Shown here: one piece after another, positions 16,547 through 26,285 of the stretch | Layout: each line of letters opens with the position of its first letter | Position numbering within the stretch: position 1 is the stretch's first letter | Source: Metabacillus indicus LMG 22858 | GTDB taxonomy: Bacteria > Bacillota > Bacilli > Bacillales > Bacillaceae | Reading direction: 5' to 3' | Assembly: GCF_000708755.2 (NCBI RefSeq) | Contig: NZ_JGVU02000004.1 | Span: forward strand, 1-50,453 | Length of the DNA stretch: 50,453 bases | Notes under the pieces: model-generated | The model's database searches: none | What the model was told of the DNA's origin: nothing | Seen by the model: the letters and a program-made list of their open reading frames with translations, nothing else | Made by a program: the position numbers and the translations under genes

Positions 16547-16596
16547 CTGTATCTCCTTCTTTCCTATTTAATATGGCCGCTCTCATGAAAATAAAG

Positions 16597-16630
16597 AATT
16601 ACCCCCTGCATCTGTGTGCGGGGGGTAATT
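16597..16630 (-). terminator. Intercistronic hairpin between EIIC and the ROK kinase
   Basis: AATTACCCCC (16597-16606) pairs perfectly with GGGGGTAATT (16621-16630). On the minus strand it is followed only by TCTTTATTTT, an imperfect U-tract, so it may be a partial terminator that lowers kinase expression or an mRNA 3' stabiliser. Confidence 0.65.
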
Positions 16631-16645
16631 TTATATTCAGTTCTT

Positions 16646-17974
16646 TCAAGCAATCGCACTTTCTGACTGTTCTTTTGCTTTAAGCTCTTCGCTGTAAGAT
16701 AAGCGGTCCTGCATTCTGACGAATGGCAGATAGATTGCCACAGACATCGCAATCGTTGCAAGCTGCAGCAGGGCAGCTCTCCAGCCGCCAATCAAAAAGC
16801 CTGAAACAATCGGCGGTGTCGTCCAAGGAACCTGAAGGGCGTTGAACGGTTCTACCCATCCCCAAATGATGGAGAAGTAGACCATGAACGATGCAAGTGC
16901 AGGAACCACGATAAATGGAACAAACATGATTGGGTTGAACACAATCGGCATACCGAAAATGATTGGTTCGTTGATGTTAAATAGTCCTGGGCCAAGAGAT
17001 AATCGGCCGAGCTGCTTTAAGTGTGACGACCTTGCCACCATAAGTGCCGCGATAATGAAACCGATCGTAATCCCTGATCCCCCGAGTTTTGTAAATACAT
17101 CCAGGAATTGAATGGTTACAACTTTGGCATTTTCTCCGACAACCAGTGCTTCACCAGAATCAATAATTGCCTGGTTTTGCAGGGCATTGGCTGTAAGAAG
17201 CGGTCCCATAACCCCCATGATGATGGCAGCACCATGAATTCCGCACCACCATAAAAGGGACATCAAGACCATGATCAGGACTGCTCCAGTAAGCGTGTCC
17301 GTCAAGTTTTGCACAGGTACCTGAAGCAGTGTATAAACAACTTCAGTAAATGTCTTATCAGCAAAAGCCTGACAAAGTGCAAATACAATGACTGCAGCTG
17401 TGATAACCGCAAATCCCGGAATTAAGGCAGAGAACGAGTTCGCTACACCAGGAGGAACACCATCCGGCATCTTAATGCGAATGTCGCGTTTAATAAATTG
17501 AGCATAAACGAATCCAACAAATAGTCCGACTACAATGGCTGCAAGTACACCTTGTCCGCCAGTCCAGACTTTTGGAATAACGCCTGTGACCGTTTCGCCG
17601 TCTTTTGTCAGGACAGAAGCCTGGGTAATAATCAGGAAGGCAATGATTCCTAAAATACCGGCCGGCGTACCTTCTATTTTTTCATTCTTAACGTATGAGT
17701 ATGCAATTCCAAAGACGCCGATCAGCGCCAGAATATCAAATGTAGAACCGACAACCTGAGTAAGCGGCAGGCTCCACTGTTCACCGAACAATTTTACCAT
17801 AGTTTCTGCCCAGCCAGGAATCGGAGCAGCAAGAATGAGCAGGAAAAGGGAGCCGATGATCGTCATCGGCATTGTTAAAATAAATCCATCCTTAATTGCA
17901 AGTGTCGGTTTCGCATTTGCAAATCGAAGGAAGAAAGGCATGAACTTTTCAAATATACTTTCTAAGCGGCCCAT
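16646..17974 (-). CDS. PTS EIIC permease, lactose/cellobiose family
   Basis: A 442-residue membrane component that carries a beta-glucoside or oligosaccharide across the membrane while EIIB phosphorylates it. About ten hydrophobic segments are visible, with the family signatures NINEPIIFGMPIVFNP and WWCGIHGAAIIMGVMGP. Length is typical. It starts 12 bases after the GH1 gene, and EIIA and EIIB are encoded upstream in the same operon. Cellobiose or another beta-glucoside is the likely substrate given the phospho-beta-glucosidase. Confidence 0.95.
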   Translation of the reverse strand: MGRLESIFEKFMPFFLRFANAKPTLAIKDGFILTMPMTIIGSLFLLILAAPIPGWAETMVKLFGEQWSLPLTQVVGSTFDILALIGVFGIAYSYVKNEKIEGTPAGILGIIAFLIITQASVLTKDGETVTGVIPKVWTGGQGVLAAIVVGLFVGFVYAQFIKRDIRIKMPDGVPPGVANSFSALIPGFAVITAAVIVFALCQAFADKTFTEVVYTLLQVPVQNLTDTLTGAVLIMVLMSLLWWCGIHGAAIIMGVMGPLLTANALQNQAIIDSGEALVVGENAKVVTIQFLDVFTKLGGSGITIGFIIAALMVARSSHLKQLGRLSLGPGLFNINEPIIFGMPIVFNPIMFVPFIVVPALASFMVYFSIIWGWVEPFNALQVPWTTPPIVSGFLIGGWRAALLQLATIAMSVAIYLPFVRMQDRLSYSEELKAKEQSESAIA

Positions 17975-17986
17975 CAGATTGCCTCC

Positions 17987-19399
<1,413 letters not shown>

Positions 19400-19408
19400 T
19401 CACCCCGT

Positions 19409-19717
19409 TTATTTATTTGCTAGTTTCAATGCTTGATCAAATACTTTTGCGCCGTTCATCATGCCGTAGTCAACCGTGTTGACAACATCAATCGCAACAC
19501 CTTTTGGTTCACAGATTGATTTTCCTTTGTTCAGTAAGTATTTCACTTGAGGACCAAGCAAAGCGACATCGATTTCATCCGCATACTTCTCCATCTCTGA
19601 CTCAGGGTATGCTGCAATTTGAGCCTCTACACCGCGCTCAGAGGCAACCGCTTTCATTTTCTCCACTAACATACTAGTTGACATGCCTGCTGCACAAAAT
19701 AGTCCGATCTTTACCAT
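19409..19717 (-). CDS. PTS EIIB component, lactose/cellobiose family
   Basis: A 102-residue cytosolic phosphocarrier. Cys8 (IGLFCAAGMSTSML) is the phosphorylated residue, in the CxxGxST loop of the family. It starts one base after the EIIA stop and passes phosphate from EIIA to the incoming sugar. Confidence 0.95.
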   Translation of the reverse strand: MVKIGLFCAAGMSTSMLVEKMKAVASERGVEAQIAAYPESEMEKYADEIDVALLGPQVKYLLNKGKSICEPKGVAIDVVNTVDYGMMNGAKVFDQALKLANK

Positions 19718-19718
19718 A

Positions 19719-20060
19719 TCAATTCATCCCTTTCAAATTGTTAATTTCTTTTTGCATAGCCATCATATGATCCAATAATTCTTTTACTAGAATAGTATTC
19801 ATCAAGTGATCCTGGGCATGAACCATCAGGACGCCGACTTTTGCTGATTTTCCTTGAGCCTCAAGTGTGACAAACTTTGTCTGAATCGCGTGTGCTTCCT
19901 TTAATACGGAATCACCTTTCGCTACTTCAGCTTCTGCCTCTTCGATTTTGTTTTCTCTGAGCAGATGCAGGGCTGCATGATAACTTGCTTTCGCATCTCC
20001 TGAAAACGCGATCAATCCAAAAATATCTTCAGGGCTTATTTCAATTGCTTGTTCAACCAT
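19719..20060 (-). CDS. PTS EIIA component, lactose/cellobiose family
   Basis: A 113-residue all-helical phosphocarrier that receives phosphate from HPr. The active-site motif VHAQDHLM gives His81 as phospho-acceptor and Asp84 as the metal-binding residue of the trimer. First gene of the PTS operon, directly behind a good sigma-A promoter and next to the GntR gene. Confidence 0.95.
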   Translation of the reverse strand: MVEQAIEISPEDIFGLIAFSGDAKASYHAALHLLRENKIEEAEAEVAKGDSVLKEAHAIQTKFVTLEAQGKSAKVGVLMVHAQDHLMNTILVKELLDHMMAMQKEINNLKGMN

Positions 20061-20118
20061 CTATGTACACCCTTTCATAAGTATGATTTAAATTCATAGG
20101 TACAAATTTTATAAACTT

Positions 20119-20147
20119 ATAATAACTTACTAGATTTCAAATGTAAA
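20119..20147 (-). promoter_or_regulatory. Promoter and possible GntR operator of the PTS operon
   Basis: TTTACA (20142-20147) and TATTAT (20119-20124) are 17 bp apart. Overlapping and just downstream of the -10 box is an A/T-rich repeat TTATAAGTTTATAA, a plausible site for the adjacent GntR protein. Confidence 0.7.
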
Positions 20148-20162
20148 CCCTTTTTTAGCTCA

Positions 20163-20188
20163 CAAAAAAAAGAGAGCTCTCAGCCCTC
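20163..20188 (-). terminator. Terminator of the GntR gene
   Basis: On the minus strand GAGGGCT pairs with AGCTCTC (one G-U pair), followed by eight U. It separates gntR from the PTS operon promoter. Confidence 0.85.
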
Positions 20189-20195
20189 TTCACAC

Positions 20196-20909
20196 TTAAC
20201 TCCCTTTCATATTCGATACTTTCAGCAATTTCACATGTTTGAAATGATGCACGGACTGTGAATAATCAAAGATTGCGCCGTTTGTTAAACAAACCGTATT
20301 ATCCACAACCAGTGCCGGATCATTGGCTTTTAACCCGAGTAAATCAGCCTGCTCAGACGTGAGATAGTCCGCACCGATAATTCTGTCTGCAAAGCCAATC
20401 GCAAGCTTCTGGTCATTTCTCAAGTAATTATAAATGGATTTCTTCACGATATTTTCATCAAGATATTTCACAAGATCTTTGTTGAAGTAAGAGGTTTCAA
20501 TCGAAAAAGGGTCTCCATCAACATATCGCAGCCTTTTCACATAATAAATAGAGGTTCCGGCTTTGCAGCCCATATTGACTGCAAGGTCCTCACCTGCTTC
20601 TATCAGCTTAAAATCAAGAAGTTTGTTCTCTACAAGGCGGTCACTGAAATCGTTCGTTACCCCCTGCAGTCTTTCAAGATTAACGTGCCCTCTGTTGTGA
20701 TGGTTGCGGATAAACACACCGCTGCCCTGAACTTGATACACATATCCTTTATTAACAAGAATATCGATTGCTTTACGGACAGTGTTGCGGCTGACCTGAT
20801 ATTTTACGGCATATTCATCTTCCGTCAGCAATTTATTTGTTTTCTGATAAACATGATGGATAATATCTGACTCTATCTGGCCGGCCACTTGAAGATACTT
20901 TGGAGCCAT
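20196..20909 (-). CDS. GntR-family (HutC/TreR-type) regulator of the PTS operon
   Basis: A 237-residue repressor with an N-terminal winged helix (KLLTEDEYAVKYQVSRNTVRKAI) and a C-terminal UTRA effector domain (ETSYFNKDLVKYL..., DYSQSVHHF near the end). An upstream GTG at 20921 lies inside the ribosome site; the ATG at 20909 has GAGAGGTG nine bases ahead and is the better start. It probably represses the PTS operon and is relieved by a phosphorylated sugar. Confidence 0.92.
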   Translation of the reverse strand: MAPKYLQVAGQIESDIIHHVYQKTNKLLTEDEYAVKYQVSRNTVRKAIDILVNKGYVYQVQGSGVFIRNHHNRGHVNLERLQGVTNDFSDRLVENKLLDFKLIEAGEDLAVNMGCKAGTSIYYVKRLRYVDGDPFSIETSYFNKDLVKYLDENIVKKSIYNYLRNDQKLAIGFADRIIGADYLTSEQADLLGLKANDPALVVDNTVCLTNGAIFDYSQSVHHFKHVKLLKVSNMKGS

Positions 20910-20968
20910 TCTGTTCGACACCTCTCTATATATACTAAAAACTAGAAATGATTATAGCTGAAAATATT

Positions 20969-20982
20969 GTAAACGAATTCAT
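20969..20982. promoter_or_regulatory. Possible cre site (CcpA) upstream of gntR
   Basis: TGTAAACGAATTCA matches the cre consensus TGWNANCGNTNWCA at all but one defined position. It would bring the regulator gene under carbon catabolite control. Confidence 0.5.
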
Positions 20983-21110
20983 AAAAATATCATACATAAA
21001 TTTTTAAGAGAATCAATCCTGATGTTTTGCCTCAGGGTAGGCATCCGCCCACTCATTTAGGTGTCTGCCCGCATAACGTACATAAGCGTACGAAGGATGG
21101 AGGCTTATCC

Positions 21111-21596
21111 ATGAAAAACTTTTATGCGTTTCAGGGACTCGTCACAGCTATCAGTGATTTTAACACAGGACAAAGCGGCGAAGGCTGCTTCAAAGTATTC
21201 ACTGTAGAAAATCAATCGGGCTCGACTGTAAACTTCATTGTGTCACCTGCCACTTATTTTGTCGACCATGCCATGGTATCAACAGGAGATTTTGTGACGG
21301 GATATTATGACGGAAATGCACCGGTCCCCCTCATCTATCCGCCCCAATATCAGGCGCTGGTGATGGTAAAAGAAAGCCAGAATCAAAATGTGAAAGTATC
21401 GTATTTCAATAATCAGCTTGTGAGCAGCGACGGACAGCTCAAACTGAATCTGTCACCTTTTACACAAGTTTTACTGACAAACGGCCAGGCTTTTACGAGC
21501 AATCCGGCTAACCGTGATCTTGCTGTGATTTACGGGGCCGCAACGAAAAGCATTCCTGCTCAGACTGTGCCTTACAGGGTGATTGTGCTTTGCTGA
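21111..21596 (+). CDS. Uncharacterised conserved-looking protein (161 residues)
   Basis: ATG 21111 follows GATGGAGG at a good distance; a longer open frame from 21027 has no ribosome site. The product begins MKNFYAFQGLVTAISDFN, has no signal peptide or membrane segment, and looks rich in beta strand (repeated hydrophobic/polar alternation, VPLIYPPQYQALVMV, ending PYRVIVLC). I do not recognise the family. Upstream lies CATAACGTA, which fits the sigma-K -10 pattern CATANNNTA, so sporulation expression is possible but the -35 spacing is poor. A terminator follows. Confidence 0.7.
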   Translation: MKNFYAFQGLVTAISDFNTGQSGEGCFKVFTVENQSGSTVNFIVSPATYFVDHAMVSTGDFVTGYYDGNAPVPLIYPPQYQALVMVKESQNQNVKVSYFNNQLVSSDGQLKLNLSPFTQVLLTNGQAFTSNPANRDLAVIYGAATKSIPAQTVPYRVIVLC

Positions 21597-21605
21597 TTTT
21601 AATGG

Positions 21606-21647
21606 AAAAAGGCCCATTCTTTGCTTCAGCAGAGAATGAGCTTTTTT
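21606..21647 (+). terminator. Terminator of the 161-residue protein gene
   Basis: A long hairpin with arms around CCATTCTTTGC and GCAGAGAATG, closed by AAAGG/GCTTT, is followed by six T. Confidence 0.85.
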
Positions 21648-21720
21648 AATTCAGGGATATATAAGGCAGAATTTCATGCAGGGGTGCTAAGAGGATTTCT
21701 GAGTGAGGATATCATGAGGC

Positions 21721-22047
21721 CTAACTAAAACAAACCCTTACATTTCCTTCTTTTTCTGCCGCTGACATACATATAGATAAAAAGTCCTGTATTTGTTTGA
21801 TTTCCCACTTAACGAATTCACTTTCCGGTATTTTATTGATTTTCCAGAACTTCTGATATTCGTTCAACGCTTTCTCCATCTGCTGCATGGAAAACGACGA
21901 GCTGCTGCCTGTTCCGCTTACTCCTCCGTTATATTCGTCAGCATCCAGCACACCATAAACGATGGACGCGTGTCCATTGCCCATGCTGAAGCGAAGGTAG
22001 GCGATCTCTTCTCCTGCCTGATTGTAACCGCAAATATCGTGACCCAT
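21721..22047 (-). CDS. Uncharacterised protein (108 residues)
   Basis: Starts MGHDICGYNQAGEEIAYLRF behind a consensus AAGGAGG, so translation is likely. A glycine/serine-rich linker (residues about 41-52) separates an N-terminal beta-like part from a helical C-terminal half (MQQMEKALNEYQKFW...). I cannot assign a function. No operon partners; it is a lone gene between the 161-residue protein and the PadR module. Confidence 0.75.
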   Translation of the reverse strand: MGHDICGYNQAGEEIAYLRFSMGNGHASIVYGVLDADEYNGGVSGTGSSSSFSMQQMEKALNEYQKFWKINKIPESEFVKWEIKQIQDFLSICMSAAEKEGNVRVCFS

Positions 22048-22395
22048 AAATTGTCCTCCTTTAAGATTAAATGGTGATAAGAATACAATTCCTGAGAAAA
22101 TTTAAACATTCGTTTACAAATAGATTCACCTCCTTTTTTAAAGGGAATTTCAACATAAATCAATCATTAGAAAAGTTCACACTGAGAGGATTTTCTGAAG
22201 AATGACAGGGGTATTTGAATAGGATAAAAGACTCATTCCTTTCTTTTCAATCATTACATTTCCTCCAGGTTCAGTCAATATACAACAAGGAAATTTACCT
22301 TAATTTTACAAAGCTGCAGCTTTTTCTGATTAAAAGGCTGCCCATCCAAATGAACAGCCAAGCCTAAGATACGCAGCCTCTATTTAGTCAGATCT

Positions 22396-22411
22396 AGTAT
22401 TAAGTAATACT
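22396..22411. promoter_or_regulatory. PadR operator-like dyad, downstream copy
   Basis: AGTAT-N6-ATACT, a 16-bp dyad (arms of seven bases with a two-base centre if extended inward). It has the same form as the dyad near the padR promoter at 23225-23240. Confidence 0.5.
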
Positions 22412-22424
22412 TACTACTCTAGCA

Positions 22425-22468
22425 AAAAATAGTTGAACAGCATAAACGTCCATGAAACCAGCTGTTCT
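22425..22468 (-). terminator. Terminator of the PadR-DUF1048 operon
   Basis: On the minus strand GAACAGC pairs with GCTGTTC, with outer ATAG/CTAT pairs, followed by TTTTTT after the stop of the DUF1048 gene. Confidence 0.75.
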
Positions 22469-22469
22469 A

Positions 22470-22823
22470 TTATTTATTGAATTTCTCTTTTCCCAATCGC
22501 TTCATGATGCTCTGATTCAAGTTTTCGCGGTGTTGAGCCGTGTACGTTCTGGCGGTTGCCACCAGGTCATCCGCAAATGCTGCCACGTCTTCCCCTGTGA
22601 TTTCAAGCACTTGTCTGCCTTCTGCTGCTCCGCTTTCGAACAGTTCGATCAGCTCATACTGGATATGCAGCATATCCATGCCGCTCCCTGAAGAAAAACT
22701 CCACATGTACCCTTGAATTTTCTTAAAAACAAACTGATAATCCTCCGGAAGAGCCTCAACCCGTGCCATCATCGTTCTGTATTCTTTCTTATCGCCAATT
22801 ACTTTTCTAACCCATTCCATCAT
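22470..22823 (-). CDS. DUF1048 family protein
   Basis: A 117-residue helical protein (MMEWVRKVIGDKKEYRTMMA...). DUF1048 proteins are usually encoded next to PadR repressors, as here, and have no established function. The start at 22823 follows AAGGAGG with a nine-base spacer; the frame stays open upstream but without a ribosome site. It lies 35 bases after padR and probably shares its transcript. Confidence 0.85.
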   Translation of the reverse strand: MMEWVRKVIGDKKEYRTMMARVEALPEDYQFVFKKIQGYMWSFSSGSGMDMLHIQYELIELFESGAAEGRQVLEITGEDVAAFADDLVATARTYTAQHRENLNQSIMKRLGKEKFNK

Positions 22824-22858
22824 GGTGTTTTTCCTCCTTTTTATTGATAGACAACCTG

Positions 22859-23179
22859 CTAATTGGACTTTAAACTGTTGATTTTTGCGGATACAAAATC
22901 CCATTTTTTCCAGAACAGGCCAAGTTCCTCCCGGCCAGCCTCATTAAGTGTGTAAAATTTCCTGGGAGGGCCCATATCCGACGGCTTTTTCTCAATGTTT
23001 ACCAAGTTCTTCTTTTCCAGTCTCACAAGGATCGTGTAGACTGTCCCTTCCACCACTTCCGTAAAACCAAGTTCATTCAGACGGCGGGTAATCTCATAGC
23101 CATACGTTTCATGCCGGCTGATGATTTCCAGCACGCAGCCCTCAAGGGAACCCTTGAGCATTTCTGTTAAGTTTTCTAT
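22859..23179 (-). CDS. PadR-family repressor, probable ATA start codon
   Basis: A 106-residue winged-helix repressor: ENLTEMLKGSLEGCVLEI, YGYEITRRL recognition region, the VVEGTVYTILVRLEKK wing and GPPRKFYTLNEAGREEL. The perfect ribosome site AAAGGAGG lies eight bases before an ATA codon at 23179, exactly where homologues begin MENLTEML. The only upstream in-frame ATGs (23212 and 23200) precede that site and lack one of their own. Either ATA is used, or a G-to-A change (or sequencing error) has hit the start codon. Confidence 0.85.
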   Translation of the reverse strand: MENLTEMLKGSLEGCVLEIISRHETYGYEITRRLNELGFTEVVEGTVYTILVRLEKKNLVNIEKKPSDMGPPRKFYTLNEAGREELGLFWKKWDFVSAKINSLKSN

Positions 23180-23224
23180 GGTGAGAACCTCCTTTATCAT
23201 GTATGACTTCATTCGATTCTATTC

Positions 23225-23240
23225 AGTAACACTTATTACT
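23225..23240. promoter_or_regulatory. PadR operator-like dyad at the padR promoter
   Basis: AGTAA-N6-TTACT, a 16-bp dyad, with AGTATTACT close by at 23248-23256 near an A/T-rich -10 region (TACTATATATAAG on the minus strand). The position suits autorepression. Confidence 0.55.
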
Positions 23241-23313
23241 TATATATAGTATTACTAAGTAGTGGAGGTTTCAACTTTTTTAAAAAAATTTCGCCTGTAT
23301 ATATATTCATTCT

Positions 23314-23363
23314 AAAAAGAAGCTCCCCGCAAGTTTTAGCAACTTACTGGAAGCCTTCTTTTT
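23314..23363 (-). terminator. Terminator of the phoD-tatA-tatC operon
   Basis: A long imperfect hairpin with outer arms AAGAAG/CTTCTT and an inner AAGTT...AACTT stem lies just beyond the tatC stop, with T-runs on both strands. Confidence 0.75.
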
Positions 23364-23378
23364 TGTACCTTTATTCAG

Positions 23379-24104
23379 TCAAACACTCTCAGATACTAGT
23401 TTTACAGCTTTCTTCTGCGCACGCCACGCACAGAGCCAGATACTGATTTCGTACAGCAGGAACATCGGAATGAGCACGAACAGCTGGGATACGAAATCTG
23501 GCGGCGTAATGAGAGCCGACAGGACAACCAGTCCAAAGTAGACGTATTTACGGTATTTTCTCATAAAAACAGGAGTTAACAGCCCAAGCTCCGTCAGGAA
23601 TAAAACGACAGCCGGCAATTCAAAGAGCAGCCCCAGCGGCAGGATGATCTGGAATAAAAACCGGAAGTATTTCTCAGCCGTGAACATCGTTTCAAACATC
23701 CCGTCCGATAGGGACACAATAAACTCAAACACCATCGGAAAAACTAAAAAGTAGCCAAACGCAACCCCGCTCACAAATAAAAGGAATAACAGTGGAATGA
23801 ACATCAAAGCTGCCGTCCGTTCCACCGGCTTCAATGCTGGTTTTATGAATGCCCACACCTGATAGGTGATCAGCGGAATACAGCACGCAAACGCACAAAT
23901 ACTTGCGAGCGTAAAATAAATCCAAAGAATATCAGAAGGTCCAAGCACCGTCAACTCAAGTTCTGCGTCATTAAGAATCCAGCGGTAAATGTGCTCTACA
24001 CTTAAAAAACCGGCTATTAATAAAACCGCATAGGCCACAGCCACGGTGATAATCCGCTTCCGCAATTCCATCAAATGATTCTGGATAAACTCCTGTTGTG
24101 TCAT
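23379..24104 (-). CDS. tatC: Sec-independent protein translocase TatC (phoD-linked)
   Basis: About 241 residues with six membrane helices; the receptor subunit that recognises twin-arginine signals. Visible hallmarks are the N-terminal HLMELRKRI, the periplasmic-side FIKPALKPVERT region, and YRKYVYFGLVVLSALITPPDFVSQ. GTG 24110 is also open, but ATG 24104 has GGAGGGG five bases ahead. It is third in the phoD-tatA-tatC unit, matching B. subtilis tatCd, and should work with the adjacent TatA to export PhoD. A second TatC is encoded at 42148-42909. Confidence 0.95.
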   Translation of the reverse strand: MTQQEFIQNHLMELRKRIITVAVAYAVLLIAGFLSVEHIYRWILNDAELELTVLGPSDILWIYFTLASICAFACCIPLITYQVWAFIKPALKPVERTAALMFIPLLFLLFVSGVAFGYFLVFPMVFEFIVSLSDGMFETMFTAEKYFRFLFQIILPLGLLFELPAVVLFLTELGLLTPVFMRKYRKYVYFGLVVLSALITPPDFVSQLFVLIPMFLLYEISIWLCAWRAQKKAVKLVSESV

Positions 24105-24123
24105 CTTCACCCCTCCATCTTAG

Positions 24124-24160
24124 AAAAAAGGGACCTGCCGTTCGACCAGCCAAGTCCCTT
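24124..24160 (-). terminator. Internal terminator between tatA and tatC
   Basis: On the minus strand AAGGGAC pairs with GTCCCTT, closing a loop with further G/C pairing, followed by six U. It sits after the tatA stop and before the tatC start, so only part of the transcripts should reach tatC. Confidence 0.8.
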
Positions 24161-24172
24161 CCTTTTCTGCTC

Positions 24173-24379
24173 TTAAGATTCCCGTTGTACAGCAGCCGTT
24201 TCTTCTGTCTTCGCTTTCTTCGGCTCTTCATCTGACATCAGGTCTTTCGTGCCTTTCTTGAACTCTCGCAGAGTTACCCCGAAAGAACGTCCGATTTCAG
24301 GCAGTTTTGAAGGCCCGAATACAATCAATGCAATGATCACAATTAAAATCAGTCCTGGAATTCCGATATTTTGCAGCAT
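24173..24379 (-). CDS. tatA: Twin-arginine translocase subunit TatA (phoD-linked)
   Basis: A 68-residue pore-forming subunit: one N-terminal helix ([17 protein letters not shown]), the [12 protein letters not shown] hinge, an amphipathic helix and an acidic/lysine tail. ATG follows AGGAGGG. It follows phoD by 19 bases. The B. subtilis counterpart is tatAd. Confidence 0.96.
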   Translation of the reverse strand: MLQNIGIPGLILIVIIALIVFGPSKLPEIGRSFGVTLREFKKGTKDLMSDEEPKKAKTEETAAVQRES

Positions 24380-24398
24380 GGTTACGCCCTCCTGTTTT

Positions 24399-26285
24399 TT
24401 AAAGTATACTTCCTTCTAAAACGTTTATTTTCACTTCGCCGTTTGGAACTTCACATTGCCACAGCAGCTTTTTAGTCGCTTCCGGCTTTTCAATATTATC
24501 GACCGAGTAAGCAGTCCAAGTTGCTTTTGTCTTGCTGAGCTGCAGCACGGCATATCCGTGAGTTGTGCTGTCAAATAAATCGATCCATGGATTTTCGATT
24601 TTCACGATATTCTGAAGCTCTTTAAAAAGCAGCTCTGCCGTAAAAGTGGTAACGCTGCTGAATTTCCCTTTTAACAGTTTCACCAGCTCATCAGCTGCGT
24701 CCATCGGTATTGGACTCGAAACATCAGGTATTGAGTTCATGGAGTTGCGAAGGGATTCTCGTAAGTTACTTGATGTGACGGAACCAACCATCAGCTCCAC
24801 CCCGTACTTTTCACCGCCGCGCTTATACTCATTTTGCATGTAAGATGCTTCAAACGTGTGGAAATCACCTGTCAGCGCAAGGAAGTTTTTGATTCCATTG
24901 TCTAAAACCGTTTGGGCAATCTGCTGTCTTTCATAAGCGTAGCCATCCCAAGCATCGAGGTTCAGATATCTCCCCAGCGCTTTCAATTGTGTCACTTGCA
25001 CTTCATTGCCCCAGATCTTCCACGTTCCTTTGGCATTTTTCAGCTCATTTAAGAACCACTCTTTCTGGGTTTTCCCAAGCATCGTACGGCTGGAAAGGTT
25101 AATATCCTCGCACCCGCCTGCCAGGTAACGGTCCAGCGTGCCTTGTCCGCAAGGGTGTGCACTTCTGTATAGCCGCTCATCCGTCATGATAATCGATGCA
25201 AGATTTCCGAACGTAATGGTGCGGTAGATTTTAACGGAATCCTCAAACGTTCCATTTGGATTGTAAGGGACACGGGCCGGAATGTATTCAAACCAGACCT
25301 GATTCGCAACGAGGCGGCGGGCCGGGTCGGAGTCCGGATTATCATCAGGTGCGACTGCAGGATAGTGCGTGTCGTTGGCAAACTCATGGTCATCCCAGAT
25401 TCCAATCATGGCATGCTTTTCATGAAGCTTTTGCAGGTCCTTGTCCGAACGGTACGTCTGGTACAGCTTGCGGTAGTCCCCAATCGTGAACGCCTTGCTC
25501 TGACCGCTCGGCAGTTTAATTTGGCGACCGTCAATATTCCCCTGGTAGGCAGCGTCGCCGACCGACTCATAAATGTAGTCTCCGAGATGCAGGAAAAAGT
25601 CCATTTCCTCATCCGCCATGTAGCCTAGCGCATTAAAGTAGCCATTAGTGTAATCCTGGCACGACACATACCCGATGGATGCTGACTGAACATCCGCTCC
25701 TTCTGCCGGCAGTGTCTTGAAACGGGCCGTCTTACTGACAAGTCCGCTTTTCGTAATGAACCGGTAATAATACGTCTGACTGGAAGCAAGCTCACCATCC
25801 AAGTCGACACGCACAACATGGTCATGGTCCTTCCAGATCGGAGAGAAGCCTCTCATTTCCACTTCAGAAAAATCTTCTTTTTTACTTATCTCAAACATAA
25901 TGAATTTACCTTGATTAATGCCATCTTCTAAAGAAACATCGTTTGCAGCTTCATTTTCAAGCCAGTAAATGACTTCACTGGAGAATTCCTTATTCGTTAA
26001 ACCAGTCTCCAAAGAAGGATCAACCCTTGTCCAAAGCATCGCACCGGTCGGCGTCGGATCACCTGACGCAACAGACTGCGGGAATCCTTTCCCAATTGCT
26101 TGTGATGCTGCATAAGGCTGAACCGCCGTTGCCGCTTCCGCACGGGAAACCATCGACGTCAAGCGGGAAATTCCCGACGTCTCGAGTGCCATAACCGCAG
26201 ATCCTGCCAGAAAATACTTCAGGAACGTCCTGCGTGATTTATCGTAATTACTGCCTGATTGATGCTGATCATGATTCTTGTCCAA
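24399..26285 (-). CDS. phoD: Secreted phosphodiesterase/alkaline phosphatase D
   Basis: A 628-residue exported PhoD-family enzyme that releases phosphate from phosphodiesters such as teichoic acids. The Tat signal SRRTFLK is at residues 17-23, with a likely cleavage after AEA near residue 51. The catalytic metallophosphoesterase region shows [18 protein letters not shown] and ALTGDFHTF. The start is TTG at 26285 behind AAGGAGG. Linked to its own tatA and tatC. A promoter with Pho-box-like repeats lies upstream, so phosphate starvation control by PhoP is likely. Confidence 0.96.
   Translation of the reverse strand: MDKNHDQHQSGSNYDKSRRTFLKYFLAGSAVMALETSGISRLTSMVSRAEAATAVQPYAASQAIGKGFPQSVASGDPTPTGAMLWTRVDPSLETGLTNKEFSSEVIYWLENEAANDVSLEDGINQGKFIMFEISKKEDFSEVEMRGFSPIWKDHDHVVRVDLDGELASSQTYYYRFITKSGLVSKTARFKTLPAEGADVQSASIGYVSCQDYTNGYFNALGYMADEEMDFFLHLGDYIYESVGDAAYQGNIDGRQIKLPSGQSKAFTIGDYRKLYQTYRSDKDLQKLHEKHAMIGIWDDHEFANDTHYPAVAPDDNPDSDPARRLVANQVWFEYIPARVPYNPNGTFEDSVKIYRTITFGNLASIIMTDERLYRSAHPCGQGTLDRYLAGGCEDINLSSRTMLGKTQKEWFLNELKNAKGTWKIWGNEVQVTQLKALGRYLNLDAWDGYAYERQQIAQTVLDNGIKNFLALTGDFHTFEASYMQNEYKRGGEKYGVELMVGSVTSSNLRESLRNSMNSIPDVSSPIPMDAADELVKLLKGKFSSVTTFTAELLFKELQNIVKIENPWIDLFDSTTHGYAVLQLSKTKATWTAYSVDNIEKPEATKKLLWQCEVPNGEVKINVLEGSIL

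Larger units (their letters stand above)
22048..22469. other. Gene-free stretch with a palindrome and terminator
   Basis: No convincing coding frame. It holds the upstream region of the 108-residue gene, a small hairpin GGCTG...CAGCC near 22345-22370, the AGTAT-N6-ATACT dyad at 22396-22411 and the terminator of the DUF1048 gene. Confidence 0.7.

Noticed and set aside
23180-23212. ATG at 23212 as the PadR start
   Set aside because: It lacks a ribosome site and would place the perfect AAAGGAGG inside the coding region; the ATA codon fits the family start.
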